Below, in pieces: positions 9,113-17,616 of a stretch of DNA of 64,000 nt. The position numbers and the translations under genes were made by a program. Numbering within the stretch: position 1 is the first letter of the stretch; the number at the start of each line of letters is the position of its first letter. Source of the stretch: Rhizobium sullae (GTDB lineage Bacteria; Pseudomonadota; Alphaproteobacteria; Rhizobiales; Rhizobiaceae); contig NZ_CP104146.1 in NCBI RefSeq assembly GCF_025200715.1, forward strand, positions 163,149 through 227,148, given 5' to 3'. The notes beneath the pieces were generated by a model. The model did not search any database, was not told where the DNA came from, and saw only the letters and a list, made by a program, of their open reading frames with translations.

Positions 9113-9658
9113 GGTCTAGCCCTTTCTTTTCCGCGAAGCGGGTCTTTCTCGTGCCCGAAGGGGCCGGAGCCCCGCTCCTGCTCGCGAGCTCGCGCGGAGC
9201 AGCGGGAGAGTGGGAGGCAAGGGAAAAAACGGAGGGGGTTCGCCCGCCCGAGGCGTGAGCCGAAGGGGCGATGCGTGATCCGCGCATGCGGATCCGCGTC
9301 GATCCTGCACGGAACGCAGGCCGAAGGCCGAAGAGGAGGAAGGACGGGGAGACCGTTTTTTTGCTTGCGAGGAGAGAGGGCAGAGCCCTCTTTCCCTCTC
9401 TAGGGCAGACAAAGTCGGCCGCGATCGCGGCCGCCACCCGGAGAGGAAGGAGCCGTCCTTCCTTGTGGTCAGGACGGCTCCCGTGGTGTGACAAGAAGGG
9501 CTAGCGACTTGCCATCACCAACTCTGCATTGTCGTTGCCGGGATGCGCTATGCTTATTTCGTAGGCGGCTGTAAACGCCCTAGTTCGCCAATATGGTGCA
9601 CTCATAATGACGTTCGGGCTACGAAGCAGCTGCGCGCCGATCGTCACCCGAATGGGCG
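9113..9658. other. GC-rich upstream region and rearrangement junction, no gene seen
   Basis: This stretch carries the likely promoter of the minus-strand pair ending at 9112. It is very GC-rich up to about 9500, and short frames on both strands look like composition artefacts. From 9543 to 9658 there is unrelated sequence directly abutting the helicase fragment, so one junction of the proposed inversion lies at about 9659. Confidence 0.4.
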
Positions 9659-10559
9659 GAGACCTATCGCCTTTACGCCGATCAGTTCAAGCGGCGGTTC
9701 AAATGGCTGCGCCCTGATTTATTCGTCGCGCAGCTGAAGAAGGATCTGACGACCGACAGCGCCCGACTTCTGAAAATTCTCGACGATTGCGAGGATTGGG
9801 ACCATGCGAAAGATACCAAGCTTGCCGCGCTGATCGAGTTGCTGACCAAGAAGCATCCAAAAGAGAAGGTCCTTGTCTTCTCCCAGTTTGCCGACACGGT
9901 TCGCTACCTCGAACGGCGGCTGAAGGGTGCGGGCGTTAACGCGATGGCGGCTGTCTCAGGAGACACTTCAGACCCGACCAGCTTCGCCTGGCGTTTCAGC
10001 CCGGGCAGTAACAACAAGCGTGACAAGATCAAAATCGCCGAGGAATTGCGCGTCCTGATCGCGACCGATGTGCTCAGCGAGGGCCAGAACCTTCAAGACG
10101 GCGCGATCTTGGTGAACTACGACCTGCCTTGAGTACGACGTCGTTCTTGGCATGTTGGAGCGCCGCATCGATGGCGACCCGAGCAAGCAGAGTACGATGC
10201 GTCGCGTGCTACCGATATCCTGGCCAAGACAATCGAGCCGAATCCGATCCATAATGCCTTGATCCATTTGGGACAGCGGTTCGGCCAGACTCTTCTTGTA
10301 CCTTACGCCATTCGACTGCTGGTCACTCGGGGATTACGGAGTGCTCGACCACGATGAAGAGGGTAAGAAATTCAAGCCGATCGACAATGCTGCCCAGGCA
10401 TCGGCAATCTTGTCTGTGCTAGACAGGACGGTCGGAGGGGAGGAGGGGGCTATTATTCCGCATGGTCTCGAAGATGCACTTAGGCACATCACGCAGTTAG
10501 CGCCAAAGCTTGAGAAGGATGTGCGCTTTCAGAGGCTTCTCACCTTGAGCCGCCGATAA
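9659..10559 (+). pseudogene. SNF2-like helicase, C-terminal half (other part at 21153-21756, minus strand)
   Basis: From the codons ETYRLYADQFKRRFKWLRPDLF this is the C-terminal RecA-like domain of an SNF2/superfamily II helicase: VLVFSQFADTVRYLERRL (motif IV region), then VLIATDVLSEGQNLQDG (motif V) and VNYDLP. The expected motif VI (QRAGRVDRIGQ) is missing. After NYDLP the sequence jumps to EYDVVLGMLERRIDG in another frame, and a third frame (10296-10559, starting YLTPFDCWSLGDYG) supplies the C-terminus. There is thus an internal deletion plus frameshifts. The preceding part of the same protein lies at 21153-21756 on the other strand. Both pieces share the hexamer GAGACC at the break. Confidence 0.75.
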
Positions 10560-10620
10560 GCGCCATAATCAGGCGTGAGCGCCAGCGCCCTTTCCAAAGA
10601 CCGCGGCGCCGGCGTCAGCA

Positions 10621-10960
10621 TTAACGGCCGCCCGGGTGCGGTTGAGGCGGCGCGCACAACTCGCGCGGCCGCGGTCCTTTCGGAAGCCCGCGCGGATCGG
10701 GTGTCGGCGACACGATGAAATTCATCACCACGCCCATGCGGCAACGGAAACGCCGCCTCGCGATCCCCAACGCTCACCAGCTCAGCGGACAAATCGGTCA
10801 GCCGGTGCGCGACCAGATGCACGACGTCGCCTTCCCGCTGGATACGGCCGTAGACGCCGAGCATGCCGGCACCGAGCACGATGCGCCGGTATTTCTCGAA
10901 CACTTTCACCCAGACGACGAGATTGGCGATGCCGGTCTCGTCCTCAAGGGTGATGAACAT
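10621..10960 (-). pseudogene. dnaE2: Error-prone DNA polymerase DnaE2/ImuC, C-terminal fragment
   Basis: The visible part reads FITLEDETGIANLVVWVKVF, then RRIVLGAGMLGVYGRIQREG and VVHLVAHRLTDLSAELVSV, which is the OB-fold and C-terminal tail of ImuC (DnaE2), ending with the family motif FPLPHGRGDEFH. After that the frame slips; the alternative frame gives a proline-rich tail ending at a TAA at 10621-10623. The N-terminal ~900 residues are absent, and homology begins abruptly at 10960. ImuC is the mutagenic polymerase of the ImuABC cassette often carried by rhizobial plasmids. This copy is a non-functional relic. Confidence 0.8.
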
Positions 10961-11117
10961 GGTCGCGGGGCAGCCTTATCCGACTACAATGGACGTGGAG
11001 TGCTCACGATCAAGGCGGAAGATTTGCCCCGTCGGGACAAAATTCCGCATTTACGCCAAGGAGACGAACAAGGAAGGCGGGAAACCTTTTCTATTCGAAG
11101 TCGTCAAGTTGACATAA
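10951..11117 (+). CDS. Short ORF, possibly a remnant of a conserved small protein
   Basis: A 54-codon frame starts MNMVAGQPYPTTMDVECSRS and continues into CPVGTKFRIYAKETNKEGGK. The second half looks like genuine coding sequence rather than a shadow, but I cannot name a family. Its first codons overlap the dnaE2 relic on the other strand, so the natural start may be lost. The last residues (FEVVKLT) may be frame-shifted. Confidence 0.3.
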
Positions 11118-11148
11118 CCACCAGCGTTGGCCGCACAGACCGGCGGCC

Positions 11149-14136
11149 CTATTGCGCGAAGTATTTGGAATCGCGGTTATCGAAGGCAGGCCGGGTGCCT
11201 TCGAGGACATCGACGAGGTAGCGGTTGATTTCCGGGGATTCGATGGCGCCCATCGTGTAGATCACGGCATTGCGCGCCGAGCGGTCGATATGGGCGTGGA
11301 TGATCTGCTCCGCGTCGCAGACGACAGCAATGTTGGGACTGTGCGTCACCATGATGATCTGGCGGCGCTTTTTAACGTCCTTGATGACGGGGATCAGCAG
11401 GCGGTAGACCGTCTGGCTGTCGAGGTTTTCCTCCGGCTGGTCGACGATGATCGGTTTATTGCTTTTATCGACGAGGAGATAGAAGACCAGCAGCAGCGTT
11501 CCACGCTCGCCGGGTGACAGGTGGCTCAAATCCTTGCCGTCGAGTTTGAGCGAGTATTCCGGCTCCAGGTAGCCGAACGTCCACAGGAAGTCATAGAGTT
11601 CTTTCACGGCGACGTTCTTGCGCAGTTGCGACGCGATGCCGGTCTTCGGCTTTTGGGGATTGCGCATGTCGTGCTGCAGGTACTGTGTCACGCGCTCGAT
11701 AAAGGAGACTGTTTCGTCCGCGCTGTTAAAGTCGAAGTCAGCGCGCAGCTCTTCAAGTACCGCTCCGCCCTTCTCCTTTTGATAGAACGACCCTGCATTG
11801 CCCTGCGACACGTAGCGCTCAAAGAATTCAGTCTGGAAGGTGCGCTCGACGATGCTGCTTTCGAAGGTGAGCTTGAATCCTTCTTTAATTATGACGCTTC
11901 CGCTGATCAGCTCCTGAACGGAACTGAAAAGTTCCTTGTAAACGTCGCGGATAGCGGCCACGCATTTGTGGATATCCACGGCGATGGCTTTGCGCTGTTC
12001 CTGGAGCGCGGCGATATCGACGGGCAGCGTTGTAGCGATATAGGAAAGCTGCGCTTCATACCATTTAAGGGTGTCTGCCTTCTCGGCATCGCCTTCGATA
12101 GCCTGTGACTTTTCCTGCCACAAGCGCAGGTCTTCGTTGTAGCGCTGGTATTGCTTGTTGGGGGCGTCGAGCTGGTCCTGGAGCGCGTTGATGCGATCAA
12201 GACACGCGCCCTTTTGAGCGGTAACGCCCGTCGCGGTTTCCGGGGCGAGGTCCGTGTCAACAACGGTCTTTTGCGCGGTCAGGGCCTCCAGCGCCTTCGC
12301 AAGGACGGTTTTGTCCACGGTGAGCGTCACGATGGATTTGAAATCGAGCGCCAGTTTTTGCAGGTCGGCGGCCGTCTCGCGTTCGAGCCGGGCATATTCA
12401 GCCTCGAAATTATCGATCTTGCCTTCGAGTTTCCGGGCGATGGCAATCTTCTCGGTCAGGGTTTTCTGCAGCGCCTGCTGCTGGACAATTTTGGCGTCGA
12501 GGTCGTTCAGCGTGGTCCGCTCCGCCGCGAGTTTTTCTGCGATCGCCTCATAAGCGGCCTTGTGTTCCGCGCTTACATTGCCGGGCTGCTCGACCGTTGC
12601 GGGCCTGTTCTCCTGATGCGCTTTCAGTTCCTGCTGCTTGAGCTTGAGCTTGGCGTCGAGCTGCGCGGCATGATCCGCCGTCGCCTTATCCTCCAGGCGC
12701 ACCAGATCGCCGTTGATGCGGGAAACCTCGCGGCGGGCGCTCTCGATCTGCCCCTTCAGTTCCTCGGTCTTGTACTCGATCAGCTCGTCGAGCGTTTCCT
12801 TGTCGAGGCGGTCAGCGTCGCTGATGTGGGAGAAGATCACCTTGCGCAGTTCGAGCTGGAATTCGCTCTGCTGGCCCGGTTCGGTTTCGGTGCAGACCTT
12901 TTCAAGGTAGGTTTGCGGGATGTAACGCACTAGCTCAACGCCGTTTGTATCAGGCCTCGCGTTCAGCGACGCCGTGCTTTCGGTGCCGTCTTTCCAGACC
13001 GGTCGGACCTCGAATTGTTTTGCGAGCCTGCCGTTCTTTTCGCAGAACCGCTGCTTGGTCAGGAACGAGAAGTGCGCCGTGTCGCAATGAGTGTTTCCGG
13101 CAAGGGCCAGGACATCGGCAAGCGCGCTCTTGCCGCTGCCCTTGTTGCCGATAATGGCAACCATGTCGGCGTTGAGCGGCAACTCGCAGTCGAACCATGA
13201 TTCCGGTGTGTCGGCGTCCGGCGTTTTGGTGATGTGAAGCCGGTCAATATAGCGGGTCGCGTTGGCCCGCACCCCTTCCAGCTTGGGCGGCAACTTGCCG
13301 ATGAAAACTCGGTCTTCGGGTTCATTGATGATCTGACGCAGGCCGCTGAAGGTCGGGTCGGCCTTGATCCAGCAATATTTGTCTGTCGGTTGTGAATTGT
13401 GATCCTTCAGCTTCCCGAGTTCGTCATTGACGTTGTGCGAGTCACTCCCCTTGATGCAGGGCTTCCGGCACCGGAACCAGCCTCGGTATTGCTCCTCGGT
13501 ATAGCTGGTCTCCTTCCACAGGAAGAAATCAGCCTGCTTTTTGTTCGACGAGCCGAGGATATCGGCGTTGTAGATCAGGTTTTCCTTGAAGAGCTTGTCG
13601 GTGGACGGGTTGATGCCATCGATGCCGCCATACTCGTCATAAGGCAGCCAGATCAGGAAGCGGTCCTTGAAAACGCCGTCGCTCCGCAGCGCCTGGATCA
13701 TGGTATTGAAATCAACCGATACGTCGTCGAGCAGGAACTGGCTGTCACTGTAGCGGCTGCCGATGGAGCTGTCCTTGACGCGCTGGTTCTTTAGGAACGT
13801 CTCGATGTTCTCGGGATCAATCGCGGGATCGAATATAAGATGGAAATTGATGCGCTGGCCCGTGCCCTTCTTGTTCATCAGCACGTTGGTCATACGGCAT
13901 TCGACCACCGGCATCAGCATCTTAGAGCGCAGCTTTTCAAGGGATTCCCGGTAGGCCTTGTTGCCTTCCGTAGCAGCGCCCGGATCATCGAGGCGGCGCT
14001 TCACTTCCCGGTAACCGGCGACAGAGAAATAGTCGTTGATACCGATCACATCGCAGTCGGCATTCCCGAGTTGGATAATGAAGCCGTTCCAGTCCCCTTG
14101 AAAATTGTGGGAGGCGGGGGTGGCCACTTTCGCCAT
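11149..14136 (-). CDS. TrlF-like PHP-domain/SMC-type ATPase, N-terminal lesion
   Basis: This 995-residue protein combines an N-terminal PHP-like region (DCDVIGINDYFSVAGYREV near residue 30; GSDSHNVNDELG near 230), a Walker A (IIGNKGSGKSALAD, about residue 330), a long coiled coil (about 440-760) and a C-terminal ABC/SMC head with LSPGERGTLLLVFYLLVD, IIVDQPEENLD and IIMVTHSPNIAV. This matches ATPases labelled TrlF-like in databases, which occur in defence islands. The expected PHP motif HxH should come just before ATPASHNF but is missing. An upstream start at 14168 encodes MTTNPWPRGAEWRKW in another frame, so about 10 bases appear deleted at 14121-14124. The ATPase part is intact. The protein may use the downstream ATG or be inactive. 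Confidence 0.75.
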   Translation of the reverse strand: MAKVATPASHNFQGDWNGFIIQLGNADCDVIGINDYFSVAGYREVKRRLDDPGAATEGNKAYRESLEKLRSKMLMPVVECRMTNVLMNKKGTGQRINFHLIFDPAIDPENIETFLKNQRVKDSSIGSRYSDSQFLLDDVSVDFNTMIQALRSDGVFKDRFLIWLPYDEYGGIDGINPSTDKLFKENLIYNADILGSSNKKQADFFLWKETSYTEEQYRGWFRCRKPCIKGSDSHNVNDELGKLKDHNSQPTDKYCWIKADPTFSGLRQIINEPEDRVFIGKLPPKLEGVRANATRYIDRLHITKTPDADTPESWFDCELPLNADMVAIIGNKGSGKSALADVLALAGNTHCDTAHFSFLTKQRFCEKNGRLAKQFEVRPVWKDGTESTASLNARPDTNGVELVRYIPQTYLEKVCTETEPGQQSEFQLELRKVIFSHISDADRLDKETLDELIEYKTEELKGQIESARREVSRINGDLVRLEDKATADHAAQLDAKLKLKQQELKAHQENRPATVEQPGNVSAEHKAAYEAIAEKLAAERTTLNDLDAKIVQQQALQKTLTEKIAIARKLEGKIDNFEAEYARLERETAADLQKLALDFKSIVTLTVDKTVLAKALEALTAQKTVVDTDLAPETATGVTAQKGACLDRINALQDQLDAPNKQYQRYNEDLRLWQEKSQAIEGDAEKADTLKWYEAQLSYIATTLPVDIAALQEQRKAIAVDIHKCVAAIRDVYKELFSSVQELISGSVIIKEGFKLTFESSIVERTFQTEFFERYVSQGNAGSFYQKEKGGAVLEELRADFDFNSADETVSFIERVTQYLQHDMRNPQKPKTGIASQLRKNVAVKELYDFLWTFGYLEPEYSLKLDGKDLSHLSPGERGTLLLVFYLLVDKSNKPIIVDQPEENLDSQTVYRLLIPVIKDVKKRRQIIMVTHSPNIAVVCDAEQIIHAHIDRSARNAVIYTMGAIESPEINRYLVDVLEGTRPAFDNRDSKYFAQ

Positions 14137-14773
14137 TCAGCACCGCGCGGCCAAGGATTCGTGGTCATACATACCCCTAGTATTGTTTTCCGAGCCCCAA
14201 TGGCTGACTATACGGTCAGCCCGCAATATAGATGAGTCGTTTCAGTAGTTGGGGTAGCAACGGAGGCAATTAACAACCTTCGGCATGCGGATCGCCAGAT
14301 TATTCGAAGTTTTTATCCACAGGGTGCTCTCCGCTTTGCGCGGATCGGGCTCTATGGCTGCGCCACGGAGTCGTTGTTTCCGCCATTCCCGATAACGATC
14401 CCTGGCACAGTGGGAAGTCGGGCGGTCGTTCGGGCACCGGGAAGGGGTCAGGTGGGCGCCTCCCTCCTCGGCACGCTTTCTACCGGCAGGCAGGGCCGCG
14501 TCTGTTCGCGGGGCATTGGCCCCGCTCAGGCCGCAACCCGGCCCGCCCTGAAATCGCACCGACCCGGACCTGCTCTCGGCGAGGGCCAGGGGTGCTGCCG
14601 CACCGCCACCAAGGCATCCCCGGCTGAACGCCAGAATGAGAGCTTGGGATATTCACCTCCCTGCGGTTCGCGATTTCAGAGAATTTTTAGTATTTTACTA
14701 TACTTTCGGGCGCTAAAATACTGCGCTACAGAAAATTCGCATTTATCGCGAATTTCCGTGATATTATTAAACT
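14137..14773. promoter_or_regulatory. Divergent intergenic region between the TrlF-like gene and the abiE pair
   Basis: The 637 bases separate two divergent transcription units. The TrlF-proximal half is GC-rich with no clear signal beyond the relic 5' end of the ATPase gene (14124-14168). The half next to abiEi is markedly AT-rich from about 14680, as expected for a promoter, and includes several short inverted repeats. No RNA gene or other protein gene was seen. Confidence 0.45.
14733..14755 (+). promoter_or_regulatory. Inverted repeat upstream of abiEi, candidate autoregulatory operator
   Basis: Perfect 8-bp arms AAATTCGC (14733-14740) and GCGAATTT (14748-14755) are separated by 7 bases. 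They lie 18 bases before the abiEi ATG. A second short palindrome (TAGTA-TTT-TACTA) lies around 14690-14702. AbiEi antitoxins are known to repress their own promoter by binding inverted repeats, so this is a plausible operator. It has not been tested. Confidence 0.5.
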
Positions 14774-15583
14774 ATGGATTCGCACGCCTTGCCGCCCGGA
14801 AGAGCCCGCCTGGCCGCCGTCATGAAGACGGCGGGAGCTGTCGTACGCATCGAGCATGCTGAAAAGGCCCTGCATATTTCACGGACCGAGGCCGCCAAAC
14901 AACTGTCCCGCTGGGCAGGACAGGGATGGCTCAGAAGGGTCGGCGTCGGTGCCTATGTGCCCGTGCAACTGGAATTTCTGGATGCTGACCAAGTCGTCGA
15001 AGACCCGTGGATTCTGGTGCCCGTGCTGTTTGACCCAGCCTATATCGGCGGCCGGACCGCTGCCGAGCATTGGGACCTGACCGAGCAGATTTTCCGCGAC
15101 ATCGTCGTCTACACCGCCCGGCGTGTGAACCGCCCGGTAGTCGAGCGGCAGGGTGCCGTGTTTTCAGTGAGGCATACGCGAAAAGAGCAGATATTCGGCA
15201 CCCAGGCCGTCTGGCGCGGCCAGACGAAAATCGACGTCTCGGACATTCACCGCACCATCGTCGATATGCTCGACGATCCTGCTGCCAGTGGCGGCATCCA
15301 GCATGTGGCCGACTGTTTCGGCCAGTACATGCGCCGCCCCGACCGGGATATGGCAAAGCTCGTCAGCTATGCCGTACGGCTCGGCAACGGCGCTGTCTTC
15401 AAGCGACTCGGTTTTCTGGCCGAGCGCCACAAAGACGGCGGTGAGCTTGCCGCGGCGAGTAAGGAACACCTGACCAGGGGCAACGCGCTATTGGACCCGG
15501 CACTTGCTTGCCCGCGCCTGATAACGCGCTGGCGCTTGCGCGTACCCGACAGCTGGGTCAGCGGGCCGGCGCATGATCGGTAA
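14774..15583 (+). CDS. abiEi: AbiEi family antitoxin
   Basis: This 269-residue protein has the AbiEi architecture. It starts with an N-terminal winged helix-turn-helix (AKQLSRWAGQGWLRRVGVGAYVPV, residues ~38-62). The AbiEi core follows: DPWILVPVLFDPAYIGGRTAAEHW, then KIDVSDIHRTIVDMLDDPAASGG and the C-terminal GNGAVFKRLGFLAE. It acts as the antitoxin of a type IV toxin-antitoxin pair and represses its own operon. It overlaps the toxin gene by 11 bases, typical of AbiE pairs. The AT-rich upstream region with inverted repeats supports autoregulation. The frame is complete and looks functional. Confidence 0.9.
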   Translation: MDSHALPPGRARLAAVMKTAGAVVRIEHAEKALHISRTEAAKQLSRWAGQGWLRRVGVGAYVPVQLEFLDADQVVEDPWILVPVLFDPAYIGGRTAAEHWDLTEQIFRDIVVYTARRVNRPVVERQGAVFSVRHTRKEQIFGTQAVWRGQTKIDVSDIHRTIVDMLDDPAASGGIQHVADCFGQYMRRPDRDMAKLVSYAVRLGNGAVFKRLGFLAERHKDGGELAAASKEHLTRGNALLDPALACPRLITRWRLRVPDSWVSGPAHDR

Positions 15584-17003
15584 GCGCGAAATTCTTGATA
15601 CGGCTGCGCGGGTCGGCCTCAACCCGAGCGTGGTGGAAAAGGACTACGCGCTCGGCTGGGCGCTGGCCGGCATCTTCGCGCACCCGGAGATAGCCGACAG
15701 CTGGGTATTCAAGGGCGGAACCTGCCTCAAGAAATGTTTCTTTGAGACCTATCGGTTCTCGGAAGACCTCGACTTCACGCTGCTTGATCCCGCCCATCTT
15801 GACGAAGCCTTTCTCAAAAGGGTTTTCGGGGAGGTGTCGGCATGGATTTATGAGCGTACCGGCCTTGAGTTCCCGGCGGATCGCCAGGATTTCGAGATGC
15901 TGACCAATCCGCGCGGCAACCCCAGCTGCCAGGGCAAGCTCAGCTATCGCGGACCCGTGTCGTCGAGTTCCGGCGGGCTGCCGCGGGTCAAGCTCGACCT
16001 GACCGCCGACGAACACATCGTTCTGCCACCCGTGCGCGTGCCCATCTTTCATCCCTACACGGATGCGCCCGAAGACGGCATCACCGTTCTGTCGTATGCT
16101 TACGAAGAGGCTTTCGGGGAAAAGGTCCGCGCGCTGGCCGAGCGGACACGACCGCGCGATCTCTATGACGTGGTCAACCTTTACCGCAACACCGAAGCGC
16201 GGCCTGCCGCAACCGTGCTAATGCATGTGTTGCGCCAGAAATGTGACTTCAAGGGCATCGCAGTGCCGCGCGCGGGCGATCTTGACGGCCATCGCGGCGA
16301 TCTTGAGGGGGCGTGGGGTCACATGCTGGGGCACCAGCTTCCCGCGCTGCCGCCGGTCGATGTGTTCTGGAGCGTCCTGCCCGAATTCTTCGCATGGCTC
16401 GAAGGAGGTTCCGCGCCGGTCATCCCTGCGGCCTATGCAAGCGCGTCCGGGGAGATATTGATCCGCCAGCGCGCGCTCCGGCTACCCATTGGGCTTCCGG
16501 GTCAATCCGCTCTTGAAATCATCCGCTTCGCAGCTGCCAACCGCCTTATTGTCGAACTGCATTACCAGGGCGGCACCCGACGCATCGAGCCGTATTCGCT
16601 CCGGCAGACCCAGGACGGCAATGTCGTTCTGCACGCCTGGAATATCGACCGTAACGAGCACCGCAGCTACCGTGTCGATCGGATAGAAGGAGCTCGGAGC
16701 ACCAACCAGACTTTCACGCCGCGCTACGCCGTTGAACTGACTCCGTCCGGCCCCGTCTTTATCCCGCCGACTGCTCATACTGCGGCTCCCCCGATCGCGG
16801 CGCCATCATTCCGGCCTGCGCGCCCGGCTGCGCCGGGTCGGGTAGCACAGCCCTCGTTCGGTCCGAACTATGTCTATCAGTGCCCCTACTGTCAGAAAAG
16901 GTTCAAGCGCAAGTCGATGACAGCTACGCTTAACGCCCACAAAGGAACCAACGGATACGCGTGCCCGGGGCGCAGCGGTATGTACGTAGGGACCGAATAT
17001 TGA
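15573..17003 (+). CDS. abiEii: AbiEii/AbiGii-type nucleotidyltransferase toxin with C-terminal WYL-like and zinc-finger segments
   Basis: The N-terminal ~300 residues are an AbiEii nucleotidyltransferase: GGT at 48-50 (FKGGTCLKK) and SEDLDF at 63-68 form the catalytic motifs, and RPRDLYDVVNLYR is the third conserved block. Unlike usual AbiEii proteins (about 300 residues), this one has 476. Residues ~318-375 (AANRLIVELHYQGGTRRIEP, RTQ..GNVVLHAWNIDRNEHRSYRVDRIEG) resemble a WYL ligand-sensing domain. A proline/alanine linker follows, then YQCPYCQKRFKRKSM with later His and Cys residues, a small zinc finger. AbiEii toxins are proposed to transfer nucleotides to RNA and block growth on phage infection. 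The appended sensor and zinc finger are unusual and might tie activation to a nucleic-acid ligand. No frameshift is seen. Confidence 0.85.
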   Translation: MIGKREILDTAARVGLNPSVVEKDYALGWALAGIFAHPEIADSWVFKGGTCLKKCFFETYRFSEDLDFTLLDPAHLDEAFLKRVFGEVSAWIYERTGLEFPADRQDFEMLTNPRGNPSCQGKLSYRGPVSSSSGGLPRVKLDLTADEHIVLPPVRVPIFHPYTDAPEDGITVLSYAYEEAFGEKVRALAERTRPRDLYDVVNLYRNTEARPAATVLMHVLRQKCDFKGIAVPRAGDLDGHRGDLEGAWGHMLGHQLPALPPVDVFWSVLPEFFAWLEGGSAPVIPAAYASASGEILIRQRALRLPIGLPGQSALEIIRFAAANRLIVELHYQGGTRRIEPYSLRQTQDGNVVLHAWNIDRNEHRSYRVDRIEGARSTNQTFTPRYAVELTPSGPVFIPPTAHTAAPPIAAPSFRPARPAAPGRVAQPSFGPNYVYQCPYCQKRFKRKSMTATLNAHKGTNGYACPGRSGMYVGTEY

Positions 17004-17065
17004 GCTGGTTACGTGGACCAGGCTACGGCAAGGCAGCCTAATTCGAGCAGGAGGTTTGTAGGGAA

Positions 17066-17616
17066 GTGGATTCATTCTCGTCGTCAGAACAGCGGTTCTG
17101 CGAAATCATCAGAGGAAAGGACCGCGCGCTGCGCGATTTCCTCAGTGGATCGAGGCTGCCCGATCATATAGATGCCCAGACATGGCTCACTTATTTGACC
17201 GGCATCAAATCCGCATTGGGAAATCTGAATAATGATCTGGCATTCGTAGCGACCTTGCTCGTAAAACGCTATTTGCAGGACCGCTTCGGCATCTTAGACT
17301 TCGATGCCGCCGGAAAGGCCCAGGGTGCTGCGGGCGTCGACATCGAAGCCATAACTAAGGACGGGAAGCCGATTGTCGGCGAGTTGAAGACGACCAAGCC
17401 GTACGAGCCCGGCTTCGGCGCTCAACAACGGACGATGATGCTGAAGGACTTGAAAAGATGGCAGCTTCTGATGCGGCCCATCGCTTCATGTTTGTTACGG
17501 ACCCGGATGCCTTCACGGCTCTGTGCAAACCCGGTTTTGCTAATCGTGTCCCGGGCGTCGAGATTGTTGATCTTGTAACTGGCCGGACATTTCTCTGCGA
17601 AGGTCCGCAAGTATGA
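17066..17616 (+). pseudogene. PD-(D/E)XK nuclease-like protein (restriction-endonuclease type), one-base frameshift
   Basis: Residues 1-130 are in one frame. They include GVDIEAITKDGKPIVGELKTT, a PD-(D/E)XK signature (Asp, about 14 residues, then ExK). After MLKDLK the frame changes at the A run at 17453-17456: five As would give DLKKMAASDAAHRFMFVTDP and carry on through GVEIVDLVTGRTFLCEGPQV to a TGA at 17614-17616. That stop overlaps the ATG of the next gene (ATGA), which supports the restored frame. The product would be about 182 residues. The preceding AGGAGG is a good ribosome site for the GTG start. It could be a type II restriction-like or defence nuclease; no specificity can be read. 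It is either a real lesion or a sequencing error. Confidence 0.65.

Noticed and set aside
9116..9504. Opposing frames of 70-150 codons upstream of the DUF3846-like gene
   Set aside because: Low-complexity, Arg/Pro-rich frames on both strands with no homology pattern; they look like GC-composition artefacts.
17440..17470. Programmed -1 frameshift in the nuclease-like gene
   Set aside because: TTG AAA AGA gives poor re-pairing in the -1 frame; a missing A is simpler.
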